Numbered from the stretch's first letter, positions 33,994-46,012 are shown. The stretch is 64,000 bases of DNA from Symsagittifera roscoffensis (GCF_963678635.1 NC_087069.1:3424166-3488165); one strand, 5' to 3'. Program-made: numbers and translations. The notes: generated by a model from the sequence alone, not told the origin.

Positions 33994-35670
33994 GAAGAAC
34001 AAAATGAGTGTCCTTGTTGCGGAATCTCCCTAACATTTCCCAAAAAGCACAGTTTGGTCTCGTAATGGACCGCCATGAGAAAGGCTACTCGTAGTCCCAA
34101 AAAACATTAGCGAAACTTTCGGACCATCGAAAAAATTGTCATCACAATAACACTAAGCTAAAAAAAGTGCAAAGAAAGTTTCAGTCAGTTTTAAAATATC
34201 AATCGTCATTTTATTATAACTGTTACTAAAGGTTTAACAATAATGCATTTGATATCTAAGAAAGCCTACTCTGGGACAAGAAATACCAACTGAGAGTTTT
34301 GTTTGAAAAAGTTCCCTATGTGCTGACCTTGATCAACCAAGGTTAGGAAAGCATGGAAAAGATTCAAAACTCATGCAGGAGGTAAACTTACTTTGATTTA
34401 ACTGATACTCTGATCACTAGTAATTAGAGAAACAACAACAAACATTGTTAGTTTCAATAGCACTCCAATGTTCAAATTTCCATATCATCCAGAAATTATC
34501 AAAACAAAGTGGATCCACGTTGTCCTAAACTAGAACTCGGCGCTGCCTAGAAATAATGCGCATAAAAAATTTTTCTGTCTCACTTATCTCAGTATTTAAA
34601 CGAACCAATTTCAAAAGAAAACAATCGATTTTTTTAATACTTGAACGAAAAAAAAACAGAAAATTGATAGTGTTTGTTTGCAGTAAAAATCTTTACAGCT
34701 GCTCAAAGTCTAGTGTTTCTGACTCTATTAGGTGATATCATTTTCCACTTATTAAATTCCAGTGGAACGCTGGAGAGCCCCATCGACATAACAAAAACAA
34801 CAACTACAGAATATATCTCTTTCACGCCCTCATTACGAGGCCAAACTCTGCACTTGTGTCTGTATGTTCCTAAATTCCAAGACAAATCTTTAAACATGTT
34901 AAAACTTTACGGAACGATCAAAGAAAATGAAAGAACAAAAGAAGAACAAAGGGAGTGTCCTTGTTGCGGAATTCGCTTACAATGCACAAAATGCACAGTT
35001 TGGCCACGTAATGCAATTTTTTTTTATTTCTATGAAAACTTTCTTTAAGAAATTCACTTATCGAGAAACTGTTGATGTGCGGAGACATTCATAGCAAACC
35101 TGGACTCATTGTAAGTTGTTATGAAACAAGTTAAAAGTAAAGCAAACTTTAAAATTTAGGAAATTAAATCATCTAAACGTTCAAAGCAAAATCAAGAAAA
35201 ATAAAAGCATCGAAGCTTTCTTGAAATTATGAAAGTACAACACATGGAAAAACAAAAAGTTGGGTTGAATCCGGTTTCACCACAAGCTTATTGATGAATG
35301 AATTTAGTTATCATTTTTCTAGACAAGATAGATCAAACAAAAACTCTAGAGGAGGCGGTTCAATTTGATGCATGACTCAATCCTATGTTAAGTGATGACA
35401 CACAACATCTTAACAACAGCATAACCTTGAACTTTTTGATGGAGTTTTGCTTATGTGCTCATCAAAAAAAGGTCATTTGAACATTGCCTATTCGCCAAGA
35501 ACTAGACACACCGGTCTCTTTCTTAAAAAAACAGACCGTGACATCATTTCCATGATCAGTGATAAACAAAAGCATTTTCTTGATTGGAGATTATAATGTA
35601 ACAGTAGTAGATGTTGGAGCTGAAGTGAAGAACCCAAGTATTAAGATACGTTATAGAATTCCGATCTTCC
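33994..35670 (+). mobile_element. LINE (non-LTR retrotransposon) 5' and endonuclease region, unit A
   Basis: Two partial passes through a non-LTR element. The second holds an open frame 34674-35048 whose TTG/TTTGCAG start is not a credible initiator; it reads LLGDIIFHLLNSSG, LYVPKFQDKSLNML and KEEQRECPCCGIRLQCTKC, with Cys pairs like a zinc ribbon. In another frame LLMCGDIHSKPGL (35069-35107) matches the 2A-like/N-terminal motif seen before LINE endonucleases. Downstream DKIDQTKTLEEAVQFDA, LSDDTQHLNNS and FLIGDYN (35577-35597) correspond to an APE-type endonuclease, GDYN being the GDFN active-site box. RT is not present. Frames are broken; fragment only. Confidence 0.68.
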
Positions 35671-36079
35671 ATGCTATGTAATAACAATGGATATAGAGTC
35701 TACAATGTATAGGCATAGGGAATACCAATGATAAGGTTTCATGATTTGTGTGATGGTGAGTTAAGGGTAAGAAAAACGAATTTTTTTCTAGATTTTTTGT
35801 AAAAAATTCTAGTTTTTTTTTGCAAAAACATTGGCACCTATTATTTAATTTATAAATATCAAAGGATAATTACTTCTAGCTTGTGAAACGAAGGTTAAGT
35901 ATTTAGTTTTTTGGTTCATGCTAAGTAAGTGGTAAGAGATTTTGGACAAAAACTTGGAGTTTTTATCACACAACTGAAAGTTTTTCAAAAAAACTTCAAA
36001 ACATGATAAGGTTTGTTTTAAGTCGACCTTTTACAATCTATTAGATACTCTTAATTTTTGAAAAATCTACGTGAAACTA
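35671..36079. other. AT-rich non-coding tail before the env fragment
   Basis: Poly-T and poly-A rich sequence repeated in every unit (for example TAAGTATTTAGTTTTTTGGTTC). No frame or RNA recognised. The switch into env occurs at about 36080 in TTTTTGAAAGACACAGG; the native env text has GTTTTTGAAAA(A/G) at the same point, so the join lies in shared TTTTGAAA. Confidence 0.55.
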
Positions 36080-36893
36080 TTTTTGAAAGACACAGGAAAT
36101 ACTGGTGGACAACTTCGACTAAAACTTTGAACTAGAACAAACACAATTTCTACAATCACTCGCACTAGCAGTATTAAAAATACTTTATGCAGGATATTTA
36201 TTATCAGACAAAAGATCAAATTTCATCGATTACGTTTCATGTACTAAAAACTTAACACTAATATATGTTTTTGAAGACAAAAGATGTTATAAAGGAATGC
36301 CTATATTCTACAAAAAAAAGTACATTTTGTCGATACAATTTCTAGAAGAACATATTTTTTGGATAAAGCCGTCCCATTTGGATCTGAAAATAACCACAAC
36401 GCTGTACAGCTAAACTCAGATGAAGACAAATACTCTCACCCCATACTCCGCGATTATGCCACCATTAAAGAAGCTTTCACCAGAAAGTATCAGAGCGATT
36501 GCTCGTAACCGCAATGTAGACTTACAATCAAAAAGCATATACTCCAGATCCGATATGCAAATCACATTGGCGCACAACAGTTTCAAGAACTTCTTACTAA
36601 AATTGACGAAATCCAAATACAATCATTAGATCAGAATTCAAGAAAACTTGCCGAAACCGCAGGGATTTCAGACATCTGTGCACAAGATAACAGCGGATAC
36701 TTTAAATATACAAAAGATGACCTATATTTAAACGGTGAGCAAAACCGTCCACAAGATGTTTCACCTATTAATATTTTTTGTTCCGTAAATCTAAAAAATG
36801 AACTTCTCGCCTTTCTAGGATGGCCCTATTACATCTTAGAAAGATTGACTATCTTATACGCTATGTTTAACTTTTTTTGGATTTCTCTTCTCA
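36080..36893 (+). pseudogene. env: env C-terminal fragment closing unit A
   Basis: Begins with TGNTGG-like text and FELEQTQFLQSLALAVLKI, continues through YLLSDKRSNFIDYVSC, RTYFLDKAVPFGS, KKLSPESIRAIARNRNVDLQ and LLAFLGWPYYILERLTILYA, and stops in the middle of the transmembrane segment at 36893, where copy B begins. It carries the same frame breaks as copies C and D. The part of env missing from 26862-29534 is thus present here, out of place. Confidence 0.7.
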
Positions 36894-37573
36894 TCGACAA
36901 CTTATATTTGAGAACTTAAATCAACAAAATCTAATTGTTATAACCCTCCCCTATCAACCAGTACAAAAGTCAACAACATTGTCTCAAATTACACTACAAA
37001 TTTCGCTCGAAGAAAATGTTAAAGAAGCCTAAAGAAAAAATACGACATGATCATTTAGCCTAAAGTAGATATAACTCCTCTCCTGAATACCCCTAATCAA
37101 CCAAAAAACAAAAACAAAACTAGGAAGCTCATTCCTAGACCTTCAGACCCTCCATCGAAATTGCCTATAACCAACCCTTCTCAAAATCAATAAAGAATCC
37201 GACCACACTCACTTTTTCACTCGAAAAAAAATTCGACGTGAGGAAACATTTCTCAAATGCTTCTCTCTCAAACAGTTCGACTCCTCAAGATATTCATTTC
37301 AAAACACTTTCTTTCTTTACAGTTTTTCTTCAACATAGTATATTTTCATCATAAACACCTTTGATATATTACTCCTCCTCCTCATAATTTCTTGCAGTTT
37401 TTTTTTGTAATTTTTCACTTTCTCTCAAAAGCCTACCTCAAAAGCCTACCTCCTCAGGTATGATATTTCAACAACTATCTAAATACAAAGACATTTATTC
37501 AACAAGAAAGACATCCTTCTTCTTTTAGTAATTTTTTCACTTTTCTAGGTTCCCTGATTTTGACTATATGTAA

Positions 37574-40243
37574 ATGTATAAAAAAGGCAATAATCACCTT
37601 TGCACTAGCAACAAATCTCGTAATCAATATCATTGAAGAATATTATGAACAACAAAGATTTTCTTCATAAGAAAAAAATCCAAATTTTTCAAAATTGCTA
37701 ATCAACAACCAAATCAACCCCAATTATCAACACGCATTTCTTTTCAAGAAAACCCTACACAAATGAAGAAAGACACGCTTTACTTTCAGTACTTTTAATA
37801 CCTGTAGTTCGCCATGCACCTCTAAGCGAACCGCAAAATGAACAAACATTCAATATCTTTCTTCTCTCCAACGACACCTTAATATACCAATACACCCTAG
37901 TCAAAACTAACATCAAAAATCTACAATAGATAGATGAATAATCCATCCAAGATGAAATAGAAGTCTTTTAACACCCAAAGTTCATTTTTATATACCCTCA
38001 TCACCATCCCCAAATCCTCTGGAACTTTCCATTAACTCAATTGAAAGTACCACCCCCCCCCCACCATTACAAACGATTCCACCACAAAGCACTCAGCACT
38101 CCAAACACACCATCGGATTACGTAGGATCAACCCCCCACAACCGAACAAATTGGTGAAAATCCCGTTAACCCCCCAACTTCAACACAACGTCTCCCACAT
38201 TGGATGACACAAGCTTTCACTCAAGGTGAGCCAGATTTAGAAAATCATCCGATACGTCTTTGTCACTATCAGAAACTTTATCACTACTATATTCAAACCC
38301 TTCAACAAGAAGTCAAATTCCAACTACAACATTTCCACTAAATTTCCCCACAAATTTAGATGGCAGATATAGAGAATTCTTAACCAACAATATACCTCTA
38401 CGATTAGATTCGAATACATTCGTAACAACCCCTCCTTTCTTTTGTCAACATCTTGATTGCAACAGATTGCAGAAATCGGCATTCAACAGGTTAAAATACA
38501 GACACGATATTGACAAAGACTTACAAGAATAGATCCTTACACGAGACAATTTAACAAATAATTTTGAAAGAACAGTAGAATTGAATAAATTAGTACATCA
38601 CCATCTACCCCTAGCTCCACCAAAAGAAACAGCTCATTGTTTTTCCCTCATTTATAAAAACAGAACTAATCTATAAATACGATAGATATGCAAAAAAGAC
38701 ACTTGGCTACATAACATTCTATAACCCATATTCGGGACTATCCTACACATGTATGTTTTAATAATTTTTTTCAACAAACCCTCTCTCCTTTAGTTTTTTG
38801 AGAAACAACATCCCATCAAAATCTTTCCCCTCGAACAGGATCTCAAGATTTATTAGATACACATTATGACTGTGAAGAAAATTAACAAAAAAAAAACACT
38901 ACATTACTACGCCAGGAACCAAGTGAATCAATGCGAATCAGAACCACAAGAATTATAAATAGTAGCGACACTTTATTCAGAAGCCCGAGCTACAACCCTA
39001 ACAGGATATAAATTCACAGCAACATTTTCACAGAAAGAAAGTACAGTTTTCCCAAATGTCATATGGAAACGAAAATAGACTTGATCAGGATTCTTACTAT
39101 CAAAATAACATAGAAGATTTTTACATCCTAACATCGACGACTGTAAAAACAAGCTCAAATGATTAAAACTAACCACAAACAAAGGCACAAATCAAAAATT
39201 GGTAAATGTTCATGCTTTGCCAGACTCTGCACATCAAGCAGAAATTGAAAGATACCAAGGTCATATGAAATTAGATGATAAATATCCGTTCCACGGCGCA
39301 CACGGACAATTAACGTATGACCTACAGGATACAAATTGCATGCCACACAATGGAATGAATAATCCTTCAAAAAAAAGCAGACACAAAAAAAGGGTGTCAC
39401 CAAAAGATGTTTTTTGATGGAAAATTCAAAAATTACAACTAACCCGAAATTTAAAAGAGGACACAAAAATTTACCACGGAGTACGCTTACCTTGCAAAAA
39501 TGACCAAGGTTATTGAGATCCCACCACAAGAACACAAGCAACCATCCTTTCGGTTCTCTCAAGACACATGTGCCACATTACAAGTTGCAAAAAATTTTGA
39601 TTAAGTAAACCCTGATAAACTAAGACAAAACAGAAATCGCTATAACAATATAAATGGAATAGAAAATGTATTAACACGTTTTCAAATCTATCGCGAAACA
39701 GAACTCGCTTGTAACCATAAAACTCTATTATACAAAACGCAATATTCAGAATTTCTTGTCGAATGCGAAAACAGAAAACTAACCCAACTCCAACGTACCA
39801 CAGTTCTAGTGACAAAAAACTCAGACATCTCAGTAACGTTTTTGAAAAGCACAGAAAATACTGGTGAAAAACTTCGAAAAAAACTTTGAACTTGAATGAA
39901 CTTAAATTCAACAATCACTCGCACTAGCAGTATTAAAAATACTTTATGCAGGATATTTATTATCAGACAATAGATCAAATTTCATAGATAACGGAGGAAA
40001 CATACTATGGTACTACACATTTACTAAAAACTTGTCACCATTATATGTTTTTGAAGATGAAAAATTGTATATAGGAATCCCTAAATTCTACAAAAGTAAA
40101 AACCATTCTGTCGATACACTGTCTAGATGAACATATCTTTGGGATAGAGCCGTCCCATGTGGATATGAAAATAGCAGTAACGCTGTACAGCTAAACCCAG
40201 ATGAAGACAAATACTCTCACCCCATACTCCGCGCCTCAATGAC
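37574..40243 (+). pseudogene. env: env pseudogene, unit B, C-terminal part deleted
   Basis: The duplicate of 26862-29534 with the same stops, frame changes and terminal deletion. Preserved pieces: 38260-38532 (N-terminal Cys-containing stretch), 39199-39417 (HQAEIERYQGH, PFHGAHGQLTYDL) and about 39917-40130 (SLALAVLKILYAGYLL). Minor differences from A include one shorter spacer near 38240. Non-functional. Confidence 0.6.
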
Positions 40244-41327
40244 AAGTGATCAACCCGACCCCCTAGCCCCATCAATGAAGAACTAGAATACGAGCTTGAA
40301 CGTTTCATCACTTTACAACAACAGCTTCAAAACACTAACACATTAACAATTCATCACTTATCACAATCCGTTTCCTCCTCCAAATCCTCCAACCCAGCCT
40401 CCACAGTAGAAGAAACCAGAGAGTATTCAAACGGAAGCACCCCAATACCCATAGACTTCACCATCACCGACCACCCCGACTGGTTCCCCTTCACCCACTC
40501 CACACAAACACCAATGAATTTTTAAAAGATAGCTTACCATTCTTCCCACAATACACTTAGTATCAGGCCACTAACAACGAGAAACGAACTTAAGTTGATG
40601 AGTATAGTCTGGTTCCCACACTATCATGGACCTCATATTACCACTTCACTAATATACTAGCACTCCCTTTATACGATAACCCAGCTGACAATGAAAAATG
40701 TCAATCTCGACTACACGACCTAACCACAGCACTACATGAAAAACAATTCACAACCATAAAAGACAAACATTTAAAAGATTTATTGCGCAAAAAGCAAACA
40801 GATTTTCAATTATTCACTACGATCAAGTTTTTGCACAAGATATGGAATATACAGTCATACAAGACAAAATCACTAATACCCAACTAACTGATAAATTTTT
40901 ATGAAAAAAAAAATGTTTTTGTAATTAACAGCTTGAACAAAAAATTTAATAATATTATTTCTACTGCACTCCGAGACACCAAAGCTTATCATTACTTTTT
41001 CAACAAGTTTAATCACTTTTCAATAACTTTTATTTTTCTCACACCAAAAAGACGTGACTAGCACTGCTCGCATGAAATAATGTTACGCACTACGCTTACC
41101 CACACATACACCTATTTTAAGATTTTTTAATACCACCCCATAACTAACACAACATTACGAAACCCACAACACGGATTCACTTTCATTAACTCCAAATACA
41201 CCTCACCATACTTTCTAAACTTCACTTGCTGTCTAAAAATAACTAATTTGGGCGGCATCCTCCGAAATTATGACCACATAAGACAATTGAATTTATTCTG
41301 CCCACTAAGCAACCCCATTCTGCCCAC
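40244..41327 (+). pseudogene. ORF3 remnant and decayed coding stretch, unit B
   Basis: The counterpart of 29535-30618: a Ser/Thr/Pro-rich 3' half of ORF3, including the TDHPDWFPFTHS segment absent from C-E, then decayed text ending before ORF4. All frames interrupted. Confidence 0.5.
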
Positions 41328-41612
41328 CCAGTAATCATCTCCTACGAAAAGATACAGCCCATCGAAGTCCAAACTCTAGAATACATACACAACACTAAAA
41401 ACAATCACAAGCTATATAACCTAATCCCAAATACGCCGCATGAATTCTCACTCAATAGTGAAAAGCACAACATCATCCGAGCACTCGAGCTTCTATGGCC
41501 TCTCCTTCAAACTAAATGTGTTATCCACAAGCTTGCCAAGCTCCTCACATCATCAGACACTATTCGCACTTATTTTCCAAATGGATTTGTTGTCGACGAC
41601 AACCGTTTGTAA
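41328..41612 (+). CDS. ORF4, unit B
   Basis: Same 94-codon open frame as 30619-30903, from PVIISYEK to VVDDNRL, stop TAA at 41610-41612 overlapping GTAAGT (41609-41614). The second copy has kept the frame and the donor-like site unchanged, which recent duplication alone can explain. Product not recognised. Confidence 0.4.
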   Translation, partial: PVIISYEKIQPIEVQTLEYIHNTKNNHKLYNLIPNTPHEFSLNSEKHNIIRALELLWPLLQTKCVIHKLAKLLTSSDTIRTYFPNGFVVDDNRL

Positions 41613-41775
41613 GTATAAATAATTATTTAAATTTAAAAATTAAAAAAAAAACTAACCAGTTTTTAAATGTCTCACTTTTTAATTAAGTGCTCAAATATAA
41701 TTTAACAATCGCAGTATGTAATTGAAGCATTAAATTTTTCTTTTCAAAGCAGTAATTTCATAAATTTTAATTTCC

Positions 41776-41979
41776 TTAGCAGTAAACTATATTGATATGT
41801 AGTAAATTCATAAAGTTGCAAATAAATTGAAGAAATTTGAACTTGTTAGAAGACGCTTCGTTTATAAATTTGAATTCTCCACTCGCCCATAAATCACACA
41901 CTCTTTTCACAGCCGCACAGCTCGCCCACAAAGAATTGTTTAAATAATTAACATCAATTTTAACCTTCACTGATAACAA
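41776..41979 (-). CDS. Minus-strand ORF m1, unit B (doubtful)
   Basis: The 67-codon version of the frame at 31060-31272 with substitutions such as AAVKRVC for AVVKRVC. Same caveats. Confidence 0.22.
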   Translation of the reverse strand: MLSVKVKIDVNYLNNSLWASCAAVKRVCDLWASGEFKFINEASSNKFKFLQFICNFMNLLHINIVYC

Positions 41980-42351
41980 CTCTAACTTGTTTTCAAACTT
42001 TCCTTTGACCCGGTTGGAAGGAAATTATTAAGTAAATTAAGCTAACCAACGCAGCTTAAAAACGCCACAAAACCACAAACTAATATCATGACCGAGAAAA
42101 AAAGTCTCACAGTACCCAAACCGGCCTAAACACAAATTGAAATTGGATAAAATCATCTTTTGGAAGCCATTTTCAAGTTTAAAAAAAACCAAATAAAACA
42201 CAAAAAAGTCGAAAGACAAAACCAAAACAAATGATTGTGATGTTGAGAAAAGGTCACTACCAAAACAAAAATGAGAAAAAAACGTAATGAAAATGTAACA
42301 AAAGGTTGAACATAAAAAAGACTCTGCACAAAGAGACGATAAATAATAGCC

Positions 42352-42437
42352 CATTCCTGGCCTCACCAACCAGAGCGACGTCCTGAGCATGGTCTATAGC
42401 TGGCCTAACCCATCGCGCCATTACCACGTTTTGTGAC
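42352..42437 (-). repeat. tRNA-like (SINE head-like) segment, unit B
   Basis: The counterpart of 31645-31730 with the same A-box-like TGGCGCGATGGG and degraded B box on the minus strand. Low certainty. Confidence 0.3.
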
Positions 42438-43099
42438 CCACACTCTAACTTTGACGAGAGTTGCTCTAGGGTGAGTGAATTTTTAAAATAACCAAGCTAA
42501 AATTAAAACGCTTTTGCGATAATATTTATTATTCAATCATAACCAAAAACAAAACTTAACCAACAAGATGTTAACATATGAAAGCAATTTGTAAAGATTT
42601 CTTATAGCCTAAGCAACGAGCAGCAAAGGAGATGACAACCCGACTACATTCCAATCTGGAATTGCAAATCTATTTGGTTTGCTGCCGAAGTCACTACCCT
42701 TAAGGGTTTTTAGGTATGGACTCAACATCGCAGCAAAGGAAACCCATTGAGCCAGACCAATGACCATCTCGATGTTGATCTCACATACCGATCCTAGTCA
42801 CTTGGCACTTCACACGGAAAAGTCAAACTTCATCCTGCACGTAGTCTCGATCTAAATTTAATGAAATCGATATATCATAGCATCGATCAGAAGTCTTCAC
42901 ACAATCACCCAAGACTACCCACGATCAACGAGACCCATCATAAAACACGAACAAAACAGCCTTCTTCCATCTACACAAACAACTACATCTCTCCTCTCTC
43001 CAAGAAGTCACTGCTCAAAACTTCAAAATAAAACTACATCACCCGTCCGCCACTATAAAAATCAATTATAAACTAAAAAATCCCTGGAACCCGGATGGG

Positions 43100-43446
43100 T
43101 GGAGCCAGTTCTAAACAAGTATTTAAAAACCAATTAAATTTTTGATAAAATCGTCTCTATAACATATTACTAACTAACCAATCATATTCCATCTCTGACA
43201 TTGACACTTATTGATAAGTGCTGAAAATACTTGTAGTTTCAGCACCAGAACATTTTGAATAAATCTTAGTATACAGTTGTTCTCCTTCTGGATAAACTCC
43301 AAGAACTAACTCGCGAAGATCTATTGAGACTAGGAGATATAAAAGGTTGCACGAATCTATCCGGCCGAAAATAAGACAGCGAGACGAACAGGCGGTGTAT
43401 CTTATCTGAAATTACTCTATGAGTACAGGCCAAAGTTCATAACTCA
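43100..43446 (+). mobile_element. LTR, 347-bp form, unit B/C
   Basis: TGGAGCCAGTTC...CATAACTCA, followed by GAAGAACAAAATGAG as in the other 3' copies. The deletion form with a TATA box. Confidence 0.85.
43338..43346 (+). promoter_or_regulatory. TATA box in the deleted LTR form
   Basis: TATAAAAGG, about 108 bp before the LTR end. In the undeleted forms this place reads GATAAAAGAGTAAG (16166 copy) or GATATAGTAGTTAG (54255 and 61312 copies). The deletion fused GATATA to AAAAGGTTGCACG-like text. Identical boxes lie at 32631, 33885 and 48915. Activity unknown. Confidence 0.5.
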
Positions 43447-44835
43447 GAAGAACAAAATGAGTGTCCTTGTTGCGGAATCTCCCTAACATTTCCCAAAAAG
43501 CACAGTTTGGTCTCGTAATGGACCGCCATGAGAAAGGCTACTCGTGGTCCCAAAAAACATTAGCGAAACTTTTGGACCATCGAAAAAATTGTCATCACAA
43601 TAACACTAAGCTAAAAAAAGTGCAAAGAAAGTTTCAGTCAGTTTTAAAACATGTTAAAACTTTACGGAACGATCAAAGAAAATGAAAGAACAAAAGAAGA
43701 ACAAAGGGAGCGTCCTTGTTGTGGAATTCGCTTACAATGCACAAAATGCACAGTTTGGCCACGTAATGCAATTTTTTTTTATTTCTATGAAAACTTTCTT
43801 TAAGAAATTCACTTATCGAGAAACTGTTGATGTGCGGAGACATTCATAGCAAACCTGGACTCATTGTAAGTTGTTATGAAACAAGTTAAAAGTAAAGCAA
43901 ACTTTAAAATTTAAGAAATTAAATCATCTAAACGTTCAAAGCAAAATCAAGAAAAATAAAAGCATCGAAGCTTTCTTGAAATTATGAAAGTACAACACAT
44001 GGAAAAACAAAAAGTTGGGTTGAATCCGGTTTCACCACAAGCTTATTGATGAATGAATTTAGTTATCAGTTTTCTAGACAAGATAGATCAAACAAAAACT
44101 CTAGAGGAGGCGGTTCAATTTGATGCATGACTCAATCCTATGTTAAGTGATGACACACAACATCTTAACAACAGCATAACCTTGAACTTTTTGATGGAGT
44201 TTTGCTTATGTGCTCATCAAAAAAAGGTCATTTGAACATTGCCTATTCGCCAAGAACTAGACACACCGGTCTCTTTCTTAAAAAAACAGACTGTGACATT
44301 ATTTCCATGATCAGTGATAAACAAAAGCATTTTCTTGATTGGAGATTATAATGTAACAGTAGTAGATGTTGGAGCTGAAGTGAAGAACCCAAGTATTAAG
44401 ATACGTTATAGAATTCCGATCCTCCATGCTATGTAATAACAATGGATATAGAGTCTACAATGTATAGGCATAGGGAATACCAATGATAAGGTTTCATGAT
44501 TTGTGTGATGGTGAGTTAAGGGTAAGAAAAACGAATTTTTTTCTAGATTTTTTGTAAAAAATTCTAGTTTTTTTTTTGCAAAAACATTGGCACCTATTAT
44601 TTAATTTATAAATATCAAAGGATAATTACTTCTAGCTTGTGAAAGGAAGGTTAAGTATTTAGTTTTTTGGTTCATGCTAAGTAAGTGGTAAGAGATTTTG
44701 GGCAAAAACTTGGAGTTTTTATCACACAACTGAAAGTTTTTCAAAAAAACTTCAAAACATGATAAGGTTTGTTTTAAGTCGACCTTTTACAATCTATTAG
44801 ATACTCTTAATTTTTGAAAAATCTACGTAAAACTA
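43447..44835 (+). mobile_element. LINE fragment, unit C
   Basis: The LTR flank with EEQNECPCCGI text runs to about 43650, where GTTTTAAAA joins CATGTTAAAAC; compared with unit A about 700 bp is missing. It then repeats the KEEQRERPCCGIRL region with the first Cys of the cluster changed to Arg (CGTCCTTGTTGTGG), the 2A-like GDIHSKPG at 43836-43862 and the endonuclease IGDYN box at 44338-44352. The AT-rich tail ends at the env junction. Broken frames, no RT. Confidence 0.65.
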
Positions 44836-46012
44836 TTTTTGAAAGACACAGGAAATACTGGTGGACAACTTCTTTGAACTAGAACAAACACAATTTCTAC
44901 AATCACTCGCACTAGCAGTATTAAAAATACCTTACGCAGGATATTTATTATCAGACAAAAGATCAAATTTCATCGATTACGTTTCATGTACTAAAAACTT
45001 AACACTAATATATGTTTTTGAAGACAAAAGATGTTATAAAGGAATGCCTATATTCTACAAAAAAAAAGTACATTTTGTCGATACAATTTCTAGAAGAACA
45101 TATTTTTTGGATAAAGACGTCCCATTTGGATCTGAAAATAACCACAACGCTGTACAGCTAAACTCAGATGAAGACAAATACTCTCACCCCATACTCCGCG
45201 ATTATGCCACCATTAAAGAAGCTTTCACCAGAAAGTATCAGAGCGATTGCTCGTAACCGCAATGTAGACTTACAATCAAAAAGCATATACTCCAGATCCG
45301 ATATGCAAATCACATTGGCGCACAACAGTTTCAAGAACTTCTTACTAAAATTGACAAAATCCAAATACAATCATTAGATCAGAATTCAAGAAAACTTGCC
45401 GAAACCGCAGGGATTTCAGACATCTGTGCACAAGATAACAGCGGATACTTTAAATATACAAAAGATGACCTATATTTAAACGGTGAGCAAAACCGTCCAC
45501 AAGATGTTTCACCTATTAATATTTTTTGTTCCGTAAATCTAAAAAATGAACTTCTCGCCTTTCTAGGATGGCCCTATTACATCTTAGAAAGATTGACTAT
45601 CTTATACGCTATGTTTAACTTTTTTTGGATTTCTCTTCTCATCATCAAAAAAATTTTCAACACATGCGCAAAACACACACAAGTCAACAAACAAGAAAGT
45701 GTAGCATGCATATTGTTTGCACGATTTTTTAGACTTTTTTTAAACTCAATTATTAAAATTCTTTTAGACCCTCAAATAAGCGAATACAATAAAAAAAATT
45801 ATGAACCACACCAAATGCATACGGTACTTCACAAGACAACAGAAATACTACACCTACCGCACAAAAATTACAAAACTTCCATGATAACCAACTCTACAAG
45901 TCATAGCTACCCACTAAGCTCAGTTACTCATATAAAAGCCCATCAACCAAAAATAGAAGACAAATACGAAACAATTGTAGAACAACCACACACCACCAAC
46001 TTTTGTTCTTAG
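44836..46012 (+). pseudogene. env: env C-terminal half with transmembrane anchor, unit C
   Basis: Starts within env at a TTTTGAAA junction. Frame 44861-45256 encodes FELEQTQFLQSLALAVL, YAGYLLSDKRSNFIDYVSC and RRTYFLDKDVPFGS. After a shift the next frame carries KKLSPESIRAIARNRNVDLQ; about 75 bp later the original frame resumes with QFQELLTKIDKIQIQSLDQ, so two shifts cancel but leave a stop (45254). The anchor, 45568-45655, reads ILYAMFNFFWISLLII, followed by a ~110-residue basic to acidic tail rich in His, Lys and Thr ending at TAG 46010. Position and anchor support an envelope; the family was not identified. Unlikely to be made in full. Confidence 0.65.

Larger units (their letters stand above)
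31729..34236 (+). repeat. 1254-bp perfect-looking tandem duplication containing the LTR
   Basis: 31729-32982 is repeated as 32983-34236 with only about two differences (for example CGATGTATC versus CGGTGTATC). The junction lies in TTTAACCCACAC; both edges share AAC(CC), so microhomology-mediated or unequal exchange is plausible. Each copy holds the block upstream of the LTR, the LTR and 243 bp of LINE flank. Only unit A has it. Confidence 0.92.
36897..43446 (+). repeat. Segmental duplication copy B (env-3' region-LTR)
   Basis: Nearly identical to 26185-32739 (offset 10712 falling to 10707 through small indels). It shares the env deletion, ORF3 remnant, ORF4 and m1 but not the 1254-bp LTR duplication, so that duplication occurred in A after A and B separated. 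From about 42660 the text is also shared with copies C and D. Confidence 0.92.

Noticed and set aside
34674-35048. A host zinc-ribbon gene exon with acceptor TTTGCAG and donor GTAAGT at 35111
   Set aside because: The 2A-like motif and the GDYN endonuclease box downstream, plus repeated fragmentary copies, identify a LINE. The frame ends before the donor-like site.
36420-36629. Separate 69-codon gene (also at 45168, 50746, 57508)
   Set aside because: It is the shifted middle frame of the env pseudogene, continuous in sense with the frames before and after it.
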